Below, piece after piece: positions 44,302 through 52,939 of a DNA stretch of 54,360 nt. The DNA comes from Gammaproteobacteria bacterium (GTDB lineage: Bacteria > Pseudomonadota > Gammaproteobacteria > SZUA-229): positions 1 through 54,360 of the forward strand of contig JAUVDN010000005.1 in the NCBI GenBank assembly GCA_030595325.1. The letters are read 5' to 3'. The notes beneath the pieces were generated by a model. The model ran no database searches, was not told the DNA's origin, and was given only the letters and a program-made list of their open reading frames with translations. Position 1 is the first letter of the stretch. Each line of letters begins with the position of its first letter. The position numbers and the translations under genes are program-made.

Positions 44302-45120
44302 TTATAGCTGGGACACAAAATTCTCTAATACAGACCAGAATACCATCGTGTGACTGATTTCAGAGTGGCCCTCATTATCAAACCAGTGTTTCATTTTGGG
44401 TTTATTCGCTTTTTCAAATAATTCCTCACCATGCCAGAATGCTATAACCGGATCATCCCGGCTATGAGTAATGAAAAAAGGTGTATTGATATGGTCAATC
44501 TTGTCGATACTGGCAAACTTATCAAAAGGAACCAATGAGTAGGTAGTTTTAACTCTAAACGCAGTTGTAAAAGGGCTTTCAACGATTAAAGCCGCCACAG
44601 GGTTATTAAAGGCCAGATCAGTGGCGATAGCCGCGCCCAGTGAGTGACCATATGAAATAATATGCTTGGGCTTAAATTTTCGCTCTTTTACAAGGTAGTT
44701 ATATACGGCCTGTACATCGTTATAAACTTGCTGTTCAGAGGCTCTCCCCTCACTTAAGCCATATCCGCTGTAGTCATAAATTATTATAGAGTAACCATGT
44801 TTATAAAAGTTATTCTTCAAATGTGTTAATTGACCAATATCAATAGCATTACCGTGACTATATAGAACGGTGTAGTTGGCGTTAGGGTTAATTAATAAAT
44901 TCGCAACGACAGTTTGCGTACTGCCCAGTTGGTTACTATTATCAGAAGTGATATAAATCAGATTATCGGCGGGGGAGTAACTAGTGGCGGGTGGTAAAAA
45001 TATGAGATCGTCACTATATAATAGCCCTACCCCGATTAAGAACAAATAAATGGGCGAGAGAATAAAAATAAGCTTTAAAAACAGCTTTTTAATAAAAAGA
45101 AATGTACGATTGGCTACCAT
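44302..45120 (-). CDS. Alpha/beta hydrolase, membrane-anchored N-terminus
   Basis: LYSHGNAIDIGQL, YDYSGYGLSEG, YGHSLGAAIATDLA, FFITHSRDDPVI. Confidence 0.88.
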   Translation of the reverse strand: MVANRTFLFIKKLFLKLIFILSPIYLFLIGVGLLYSDDLIFLPPATSYSPADNLIYITSDNSNQLGSTQTVVANLLINPNANYTVLYSHGNAIDIGQLTHLKNNFYKHGYSIIIYDYSGYGLSEGRASEQQVYNDVQAVYNYLVKERKFKPKHIISYGHSLGAAIATDLAFNNPVAALIVESPFTTAFRVKTTYSLVPFDKFASIDKIDHINTPFFITHSRDDPVIAFWHGEELFEKANKPKMKHWFDNEGHSEISHTMVFWSVLENFVSQL

Positions 45121-45186
45121 TAGATAATAATTATAGTGATGGTTTACCCTCTTTAGACGTTTTAAAACAACATAAGTTAAATAATA

Positions 45187-46056
45187 ATGACAGATTCAAC
45201 AAAAAACGCGGCTATCTTGCTAATTCATTGTCCGGATAAGCCCGGCATTGTCGTTGCGATTACAGACTTTATACATAATAACAGTGGTAATATTTTGTAT
45301 TTGGATCAGCACGTAGACAGTGAGCGTGGCGTATTCTTTATGCGCATAGAATGGGATTTAGAGAATTTTGCTATTAAGCGTGAAAAAATAGCGGAATATT
45401 TCGAAACATTGGTTGGTTCGCGTTATGAGATGACCTCGCAGTTACACTTTTCTGAGACTAAGTTGCGCATGGCGTTATTCGTTTCGAAAATGTCGCATTG
45501 TTTTTATGATTTATTGGCGCGTTACGAGTGTGGTGAATTAAATGTTGAAATACCAATTATCATCAGCAACCATACAGACCTACAGCACGCAGCAGAACGC
45601 CTGGGCATAGAATTTCACTGCATATCAATTACCAAAGAGAATAAAAAACAGCAGGAAGAAAAACAAAAGGTATTATTACAGCAGCATAAAATCGATTTTG
45701 TTGTACTGGCTCGTTACATGCAGGTTTTAAGTGATGATTTTGTAAGAGACTATCCGCAAAAGATTATTAATATACACCATTCGTTCCTGCCAGCTTTTCC
45801 TGGTGGCCGTCCTTATCACAGTGCTTATGAAAGAGGCGTTAAGATTATCGGTGCAACCAGCCATTATGTAACGGCTGAACTAGACGCTGGTCCAATCATC
45901 GAGCAGGATGTTGTTCATGTCAGCCATAAAGATTCTGTAGAAGATATGGTGAGAATAGGAAGAGACCTAGAAAAAATAGTACTCGCACGTGCGGTTAGGC
46001 ATCATGTGCACCACGACCTGCTGGTCTACGAAAATCGCACAGTGGTGTTTGAATAA
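45187..46056 (+). CDS. purU: Formyltetrahydrofolate deformylase
   Basis: ACT N-terminus LLIHCPDKPGIVVAITDFIH; INIHHSFLPAFPGGRPYHSAYERGVKIIGATSHYVTAELDAGPIIEQD. Confidence 0.96.
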   Translation: MTDSTKNAAILLIHCPDKPGIVVAITDFIHNNSGNILYLDQHVDSERGVFFMRIEWDLENFAIKREKIAEYFETLVGSRYEMTSQLHFSETKLRMALFVSKMSHCFYDLLARYECGELNVEIPIIISNHTDLQHAAERLGIEFHCISITKENKKQQEEKQKVLLQQHKIDFVVLARYMQVLSDDFVRDYPQKIINIHHSFLPAFPGGRPYHSAYERGVKIIGATSHYVTAELDAGPIIEQDVVHVSHKDSVEDMVRIGRDLEKIVLARAVRHHVHHDLLVYENRTVVFE

Positions 46057-46124
46057 TTGATATTAAGATGTGTAGTATTTATGAATAATACTATGGCAAA
46101 AATTTATTATAGGAGTGGAATAAT

Positions 46125-46367
46125 ATGACCGATAACTTAAACCAGAAATACGATCATCATAAAAAAATGGCATGGGTTATCTATGCTATAGCCGCAATAG
46201 TTCTTGCTGCTGTACTGGTATTGTTTGTTGCTGGAGACAATGAAGAAAGATTTTTCTACGGGTTAATGACTATAGCAGCAGCTTATGTTTTGAGACCCAA
46301 CGAAAAAATTATGGATAGGAAAATATTAAAGTATACGGGTGTTTCTAAACCTTCTAAGGAAGACTGA
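46125..46367 (+). CDS. Small hypothetical membrane protein
   Basis: 80 aa, TM segments MAWVIYAIAAIVLAAVLVLFVAG; AGGAGTGGAATAATATG upstream. Confidence 0.55.
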   Translation: MTDNLNQKYDHHKKMAWVIYAIAAIVLAAVLVLFVAGDNEERFFYGLMTIAAAYVLRPNEKIMDRKILKYTGVSKPSKED

Positions 46368-46460
46368 ATATCTATGCCTAAAAATTGTTCAAGCGTACAC
46401 CGTGGCGCTATAACTCGAGCATTAAACACTTAAGGCCAAATAAAACCTATAACGTAAGTC

Positions 46461-47177
46461 TTATTGTTGAACGGTTCTTCTGATTAAGCCTATAAATACC
46501 AGTCCTAAACTTAGCAGGGCCAGAATATTTGGCTCCGGCACATATTCAACATCGTGAGAATACGGGGCGAAACTATTTACTTGAATATCATCTATTGATG
46601 AGGTCATAAGGTCCCACTCACCGCCTGCAACGGTAAATAAATCAAAATGCAGACCGTCAACATCACCAAATAATTCGATGTCACTTATAGAAAACATCTG
46701 TGTATAACCTTTGCCAGTACCTGTCTCACCAGGCTGTACGTCATCTATATCACCAACGATTCCATCAAATTGAAATTCGTAAACTTCATAGTAGGTGTCA
46801 TAAATATTGTGAGGGGCAAGGCTGTTAGTGTCTTCCAGAGGTGGGTTGCCGTAGCCAGAAGTAAAATATGTCGCGCCATCAATAGTGATATTGAACGCGT
46901 CAGATGTAGTATCAGGAGAAGGAACGGCTGCTACAACGAGGTAAGCAAATAAACTGTCAGAATCCCAGGCATAAGAGCCATTACCACCGTCTTCTGAAGT
47001 AGCATTGGCATATGCGTATAGGTCAAAGTTCGGGGATGAGACGTCCCAGGTTTCAGTGGCGTTGTTATAGTACCAGTCATCAGAACCATCGCCAGCAAGT
47101 TGCAACGACGGTATTGCCAGAACAGCAGAACTGAATGTGGCAAGTAATGTTAGTAATAAAGCATTTAAGGTTTTCAC
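46461..47177 (-). CDS. PEP-CTERM sorting domain-containing exported protein (GTG start)
   Basis: Signal peptide; C-terminal VPEPNILALLSLGLVFIGLIRRTVQQ (PEP motif, TM, basic tail); SD TGGAG before GTG. Confidence 0.88.
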   Translation of the reverse strand: MKTLNALLLTLLATFSSAVLAIPSLQLAGDGSDDWYYNNATETWDVSSPNFDLYAYANATSEDGGNGSYAWDSDSLFAYLVVAAVPSPDTTSDAFNITIDGATYFTSGYGNPPLEDTNSLAPHNIYDTYYEVYEFQFDGIVGDIDDVQPGETGTGKGYTQMFSISDIELFGDVDGLHFDLFTVAGGEWDLMTSSIDDIQVNSFAPYSHDVEYVPEPNILALLSLGLVFIGLIRRTVQQ

Positions 47178-47216
47178 TTCTATATCTCCAGAGACAATAT
47201 TCTATATATATAAGAT

Positions 47217-47232
47217 AGCAACATTCGTGCCA
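47217..47232 (-). promoter_or_regulatory. Sigma-54 (-24/-12) promoter of the PEP-CTERM gene
   Basis: Minus strand TGGCACGAATGTTGCT (GG-N10-GC), ~40 bp upstream of the start codon. Confidence 0.8.
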
Positions 47233-47348
47233 TAGAGATTGTAATTTATGAGTTATTTACGGAGATAAATAAACTATTGATTTTACACGACATATGCGTG
47301 TTGCTGCTGTGCTCGTGTTTAAAGCATCTTTTACGTTTTATTCAAAAC

Positions 47349-47376
47349 TGTAAATTTTTTTGACAAAAAATGTAAG
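47349..47376. promoter_or_regulatory. Candidate enhancer-binding-protein site(s) upstream of the PEP-CTERM gene
   Basis: TGTAAATTTTTTTGACAAAAAATGTAAG; further palindrome TGTAAAT-ATA-ATTTACA at 47413-47429. Confidence 0.4.
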
Positions 47377-47651
47377 TTTTTATGCAAATTGCCATGATAA
47401 GGGGGCTTTAGGTGTAAATATAATTTACAATAAACTGCAGAATATGGTTATTAATTGTTCATCCAATAATCGATATGTATTAAGTCGTTGTTTAAATTAA
47501 GGTTTTAATTTTCGAGAGTTGTTGGTTTTTTTAAAGTAGACTTAAATCTGAGATACAATTTGGTTAACAAGTGACCAGAAGGGTTCATGCTTTCCCTCGC
47601 CCTCTTTAGGTCTACTAAACTAATGCCGAAGTGATGTACCTATGTAATTGT

Positions 47652-48629
47652 TTAAATGGTCTGGTAATAAAGATTCTGTGGATGATTTGCCTGGGCAAAG
47701 AAAAACCAACGCTCAGCAATTAAACCAACATATTGAACGACGAACGCCAGAGCAAATAATATAAACATATTGTTTGCTAAACCACCGGAAAGTAGAGCGA
47801 CTGGCACAGCAAAGACCAGCACTAAAAATATCCATTTAATGCTTTTGAAAAAAGCAGGCTTTGCGCCGTGGAAGTACTCACGGGTATTGAATGAACCGCC
47901 CATAGAGCCCTGTGCTTTTTGTTGTATCTTGGTGTGTCGGATACCAATAGCCGAACTCAGGTTTGATTTGTATTTGATGTTGTTATTTCTTATCAGTGAT
48001 GCGCATCGGGTTATAAAAGCAGTAACCGTTAGTACGATGGCCCAGCCGCCGTAAAAATTAATTAAGTCTGAATTAACATAAGCGGCAAAAGCCGTGCTCA
48101 ACGCAAAACCTGAAGCCATTCCTAATAAAGTGTAATTGACGACGGTTAAGGGTGTTGCCCATTCCTGCAAAAATTTAATGCAAGCATAGATCATCGCGGT
48201 ACAGATAAATAAAGAAAAAGCTAATACGGTATTTATTGCACCGACTAATAAAGACAAATCGACAATGAAATCTTCACTCAGTGAAAACAGTACCGGGTTC
48301 CAACCGTTTATGTGAATCATGGCATAGATAAAAGTCATGCCCATGAAAGATGGCAACACAATAACTTCCCGCGATAACCAGGAGGTTTTCCATTTAGCAG
48401 CAGAACGCCAGGCGCGTTCAGGATGGCCGAGATGGAAAAAAGAAGCGATTAATCCGGTAACTAAAAATACTAGCGCTAACAAACTGCCGTAACCATAAAA
48501 ACCGGGAGAATCCTGCACCGGTAAAACTTTTATAACGGAATACAGCTGGCCGGTGTACAGGGCTAAAAATAAACCCTGACCAACACCGATTAATGTGGTT
48601 AAAAAAATTACTGAAAAAGCAGGATGCAT
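47652..48629 (-). CDS. soeC: DmsC-type membrane anchor subunit (SoeC-like)
   Basis: MHPAFSVIFLTTLIGVGQGLFLALYTGQL; FFHLGHPERAWRSAAKWKTSWLSREV; multiple TM; downstream of soeB/soeA. Confidence 0.82.
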   Translation of the reverse strand: MHPAFSVIFLTTLIGVGQGLFLALYTGQLYSVIKVLPVQDSPGFYGYGSLLALVFLVTGLIASFFHLGHPERAWRSAAKWKTSWLSREVIVLPSFMGMTFIYAMIHINGWNPVLFSLSEDFIVDLSLLVGAINTVLAFSLFICTAMIYACIKFLQEWATPLTVVNYTLLGMASGFALSTAFAAYVNSDLINFYGGWAIVLTVTAFITRCASLIRNNNIKYKSNLSSAIGIRHTKIQQKAQGSMGGSFNTREYFHGAKPAFFKSIKWIFLVLVFAVPVALLSGGLANNMFILFALAFVVQYVGLIAERWFFFAQANHPQNLYYQTI

Positions 48630-48685
48630 ATATGTTATCTCTATTTAATTCTAGCGCTTAGTTCTTTGGCTCGACAGTCAACAAC

Positions 48686-49417
48686 TTACCAGCTCATGAT
48701 ATCGTCAAGTGTCTGTTCGTCTTCGCCCGGTCCCGGTAACTGACGTTCTTTATTAAGCGGGTTGTCGACACGGGTAAGCTCATCATGATGGATGGTAATA
48801 TTTGTTTTACGACGTGGCAGATAATGGTTGGCGGGTTTAGTGCCCCACTCCGGCATCAACTGGTAGCCGCCATTGTCACGAATCTGTTCTGAAACAATTG
48901 ACTCTGGATCATTTACATCACCAAATAAGCGCGCACTTGTTGGACAGGCTAAAACACATGCCGGTTTGCGCTCTGCTTCAGGTAAGGTTTCATCGTAGAT
49001 GCGATCAACACATAAGGTGCATTTTTTCATTACCTTCTGATTTTCATCAATCTCGCGCGCACCGTAAGGGCATGCCCACGAGCAATATTTACAACCAATA
49101 CATTTATCGTAATCAACTAAAACAATACCGTCTTCTTCACGTTTGTAACTGGCCCCCGTTGGGCAGACAGGAACACAAGGCGGCTCTTCACAATGTAAAC
49201 AGCTTTTTGGAAAGTGAACGGTTTGTGTGTTGGGGTATTCGCCAACCTCGAATGTCTGTACGCGGTTAAAAAATGTTCCGGTTGGATCTTTATCATACGG
49301 ATTGTAGTCAGACATGAAACCTGCGGTGCCTGAAGTATTCCACTCCTTGCAGCTGGTAACACAGGCGTGACAACCAACGCATACGTTTAAATCGATAACT
49401 AAAGCGAGTTGCTTCAT
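48686..49417 (-). CDS. soeB: 4Fe-4S dicluster electron-transfer subunit (SoeB-like)
   Basis: CVGCHACVTSCKEWN, CLHCEEPPCVPVCPTGASYKREEDGIVLVDYDKCIGCKYCSWACPYGARE. Confidence 0.85.
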   Translation of the reverse strand: MKQLALVIDLNVCVGCHACVTSCKEWNTSGTAGFMSDYNPYDKDPTGTFFNRVQTFEVGEYPNTQTVHFPKSCLHCEEPPCVPVCPTGASYKREEDGIVLVDYDKCIGCKYCSWACPYGAREIDENQKVMKKCTLCVDRIYDETLPEAERKPACVLACPTSARLFGDVNDPESIVSEQIRDNGGYQLMPEWGTKPANHYLPRRKTNITIHHDELTRVDNPLNKERQLPGPGEDEQTLDDIMSW

Positions 49418-49432
49418 AATTTTTCTTATGCC

Positions 49433-52354
49433 TTACTTATTGGTACGTGTGCCGGCAAAATATTTTAACCAGCGGCCATTCATAAATTTATTGCGAGCAG
49501 ACGTGCCCGGTGTTTTTGCGCCCATCTTAAACTGTGGGAAAGTTTCTTCGGGCTCGCCCTCTTCTGCAGGATAAATTTTTACCCGCACATCGTACCAACC
49601 GGCTTGTCCGGTAATAGGGTCAGAGTTAGATAAGTGGTCACCTGCATCACTGGCGGGTAATTCTTCACTAATCAAATGATTCAATAAGAAACCTTTCTGT
49701 GATTCGTTGGCGTTTTTCTTTAGGCCCCAGGTGCCGCGTGCTTTACCGATTGCGTTCCAGGTCCAGACGGTTCCTGGTTCAACCGCTTCAGAATGACGAC
49801 ACATGCAACGTACTTTGCCGTGCATAGATTCTACCCACATCCATTGACCATCAGCGATACCGGCGGCTTCAGCAGTTTTGGTATTTACGTTTAAATAGTT
49901 ATGAGTATGAATCTGACGTAACCAGGCATTTTGTGAATCCCAGGAATGGTACATAGCCATTGGACGTTGGGTGATTGCGTTTAACGGGAACTGACGTAGA
50001 TCGGTTTGCTGTGCTTCCAATGTGTCGGAATAAAACGGCAGTGGATCAAAATGTGTATTGATACGATCGCGAAGGTGATCAGGTGGTTGCTTGCCGTCTG
50101 ACTTTCCTTGCGCGGCTAGACGGAACTTTTGTAACACTTCACTATATATATGTATATTTATTGGTTCCGCATAACGCGTCAGGCTGTGACGTTTTGCCCA
50201 TTCCAGATAACCCTGATTCCAGTTCCGCATGTACTGATAAGATTTAGGCAGCTCATGTTGGTAGACACAATTGTTCTTTTCGTACATCTCCCACTGATTA
50301 GGGTTGGGCTCCCCTTTCATGAATTTTTCACCGCCCTTGCCACGCCAGCCAGCAAGAAAACCGATGCCAGAACCCGGTGCGGTTTCGTAGTTGATGACGA
50401 AGTCAGGGTAGTCGCGGAATTTACGCTCTCCCTGCTCGTTTACAAATGCGGGCAGTTTTAAACGCGACCCCAATTCGATTAATACTTCCTGGAATGGTTT
50501 GCATTCACCCGTTGGTTCAACAACAGGAATACGAACGGAATCGACCGGGCCCTCAAATTCAGAGATAGGTCGGTCTAACATCGACATAACATCGTGACGC
50601 TCCAGATACGTTGTATCGGGTAACACCAAATCAGCAAAGGCGACCATCTCAGATTGGAAGGCATCGCAGACAATAAGGAAAGGAATTTTGTATTCACCCT
50701 TCTCGTCTTTATCGTTGAGCATGTCACGAACACTGGTGGTGTTCATGGTTGAGTTCCACGCCATGTTAGACATGAAAATCATCATGGTATCGATGGGATA
50801 CGGATCGCCGCGCCAGGCATTGGTGATGGCGTTTTGCATTAAACCGTGAACAGATAACGGGTGTTCCCATGAAAAAGCTTTATCTAAGCGTATCGGTTGA
50901 CCGTCATCATCAACAAATAAATCATCAGGATCCGCTGGCCAGCCTAACGGCATACCATTTAGTGGTGTATTGGGTTGTATGTCATCCCAGCCAGTTGGTG
51001 TTTTGGCGCACGGTGGAATCGGCCTTGGAAATGGTGCTTTATGGCGGAAACCACCAGGACGGTCGATGGTACCTAAGATACTCATCAAAATAGACATCGC
51101 ACGGATGGTCTGGAAGCCATTGGAATGTGCTGCCAGGCCACGCATTGCATGGAACGATACCGGGTTGCCTGTTATATGATCGTGTTCATTGCCCCAGGTG
51201 TCTGTCCATGCGATGGGTAATTCAATTTTTTCATCACGCGCGGTAATACCCATCTCATAAGCAAGGCGCTTGATAGTTTCGGCTGGAATGCCGGTAATTT
51301 CTGATGCCCACTCCGGCGTGTAATCTTTAACGCGGTCGACCAGTAACTGAAAAGCGGGTTTTACTGGGGTGCCATCATCAAGCTTAAACTCACCTAACAG
51401 GTATGGGTCTGAGCCATTAGTGTGCATAGAGATGGGTTTATTTAGCTCACGGTCCCACCACAATTTATTCTGCGAATCAAAGCAGCCTTCTTCTTTTGGT
51501 ACTTCAAAACGTACAAACATACCGTTTTCGGTCGAATTTTCATCCATGTTTACCAGCTCGGCAGAGTTAGTATAATTAATTAGAAAATCACGGTCAAATA
51601 GGCCTTGCTTGATGATTTCATTAATAATGGACAAGAATAAAGCGCCATCAGTTCCTGGTTTAATCGGCACCCACTCATCGGCAATGCCCGCATAACCGCT
51701 GCGTACCGGGTTGATGGCGATAAACTTGCCACCCTTGCGCTTGAAGTCTGCCAGAGCGATTTTCATCGGATTGGAATGGTGATCCTCAGCAGTACCAATC
51801 ATAATGAACAGCTTGGAACGCTCGAGATCCGGGCCGCCAAACTCCCAGAAAGAGCCGCCGATGGTGTAGATCATGCCGGCAGCCATATTTACTGAGCATA
51901 AACCACCGTGAGCTGCGTAATTGGGTGTGCCGTACTGCTTGGAAAACAGACCAGTAAGCGCCTGCATCTGGTCACGACCAGTGAATAGTGCAAACTTTTT
52001 CGGGTCAGTTGCTCGAATGTGAGCAAGACGTTCCTCCATGATGGAAAAAGCTTTTTCCCAGGAAATTTCTACGAAGTCATTGTCGCCACGATTGCTATTG
52101 GGCTTACGCATTAATGGTTTAGTCAAACGAGCCGGTGAGTACTGCTTCATGATTCCGGAAGCACCTTTGGCACAGATAACACCCTTGTTTAACGGGTGAT
52201 CGGGATTGCCCTGAATATAACGAATTTCACCATCACGCAAAGTAACGCGGATACCACAACGACAGGCACACATATAACAGGTTGTGTTTTTGGTCTCTAA
52301 ACGGCTGTTTTCATCAGTTGCCTTAGACGTCGGGTTATGTACCGGCTGAGACAT
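49433..52354 (-). CDS. soeA: Molybdopterin oxidoreductase catalytic subunit (SoeA-like, putative cytoplasmic sulfite dehydrogenase)
   Basis: TTCYMCACRCGIRVTLRDGEIRYIQGNPDHPLNKGVICAKG; LFTGRDQMQALTGLFSKQYGTPNYAAHGGLCSVNMAAG; no Tat motif at N-terminus. Confidence 0.83.
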   Translation of the reverse strand: MSQPVHNPTSKATDENSRLETKNTTCYMCACRCGIRVTLRDGEIRYIQGNPDHPLNKGVICAKGASGIMKQYSPARLTKPLMRKPNSNRGDNDFVEISWEKAFSIMEERLAHIRATDPKKFALFTGRDQMQALTGLFSKQYGTPNYAAHGGLCSVNMAAGMIYTIGGSFWEFGGPDLERSKLFIMIGTAEDHHSNPMKIALADFKRKGGKFIAINPVRSGYAGIADEWVPIKPGTDGALFLSIINEIIKQGLFDRDFLINYTNSAELVNMDENSTENGMFVRFEVPKEEGCFDSQNKLWWDRELNKPISMHTNGSDPYLLGEFKLDDGTPVKPAFQLLVDRVKDYTPEWASEITGIPAETIKRLAYEMGITARDEKIELPIAWTDTWGNEHDHITGNPVSFHAMRGLAAHSNGFQTIRAMSILMSILGTIDRPGGFRHKAPFPRPIPPCAKTPTGWDDIQPNTPLNGMPLGWPADPDDLFVDDDGQPIRLDKAFSWEHPLSVHGLMQNAITNAWRGDPYPIDTMMIFMSNMAWNSTMNTTSVRDMLNDKDEKGEYKIPFLIVCDAFQSEMVAFADLVLPDTTYLERHDVMSMLDRPISEFEGPVDSVRIPVVEPTGECKPFQEVLIELGSRLKLPAFVNEQGERKFRDYPDFVINYETAPGSGIGFLAGWRGKGGEKFMKGEPNPNQWEMYEKNNCVYQHELPKSYQYMRNWNQGYLEWAKRHSLTRYAEPINIHIYSEVLQKFRLAAQGKSDGKQPPDHLRDRINTHFDPLPFYSDTLEAQQTDLRQFPLNAITQRPMAMYHSWDSQNAWLRQIHTHNYLNVNTKTAEAAGIADGQWMWVESMHGKVRCMCRHSEAVEPGTVWTWNAIGKARGTWGLKKNANESQKGFLLNHLISEELPASDAGDHLSNSDPITGQAGWYDVRVKIYPAEEGEPEETFPQFKMGAKTPGTSARNKFMNGRWLKYFAGTRTNK

Positions 52355-52806
52355 AGTTTTTATCCTTAAATCAATGGATGTGGTTAAGCGGTATGAATAT
52401 CAAAGGTTTACTGTACGCCAAGCCATACGCTTTGGCTAATAAGCATTCTTAAAGCAGTCATAAAATATTACTACATTCTAATATAAAAATATTTTATGGG
52501 CGTTCATGCTCACTGTAAACAAAGCGATACACCTGTAAGTCATTTGGGATATATTAGTTTTTTGCATCTTTTAATTGAAAATTTAGCTTTATTATCAACG
52601 TGTTACATGGAAGTGCGAATCAGGCTTTTTCAGGCTGTGCGTAATAAAAGTAGCTATAATTTTTTGTGTTTTGTCGGGTTTGTTAACACTATATTGATGA
52701 AAAATTTGAAATAAGCACTGAAAGTGTATGATTTTCTTTACATATTAGAAAATTAGAAACTATTTAAATAAAAATATCTTATTGATAGTTATTAGAATTA
52801 ATATAA

Positions 52807-52822
52807 TGGTACGGTTTTTGCT
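52807..52822 (+). promoter_or_regulatory. Sigma-54 (-24/-12) promoter of the TSP3-like lipoprotein gene
   Basis: TGGTACGGTTTTTGCT (GG-N10-GC), correct orientation toward the ORF at 52940. Confidence 0.7.
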
Positions 52823-52854
52823 AGACATGATAAATATTGAGAGATTTTCATTTT

Positions 52855-52912
52855 AGGGACGAAAATAATCATTTTGTCTCTGAATTATTAAATGAAATCA
52901 TTTTTCATTTAA
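52855..52912 (+). promoter_or_regulatory. Structured leader: two tandem hairpins in the predicted 5' UTR
   Basis: AGGGACGAAA-N7-TTTTGTCTCT (52855-52881) and TTAAATGAAA-TCATT-TTTCATTTAA (52888-52912, 10 bp perfect). Confidence 0.55.
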
Positions 52913-52939
52913 AAACTATAAATGTATAGGGAAGCAAAA

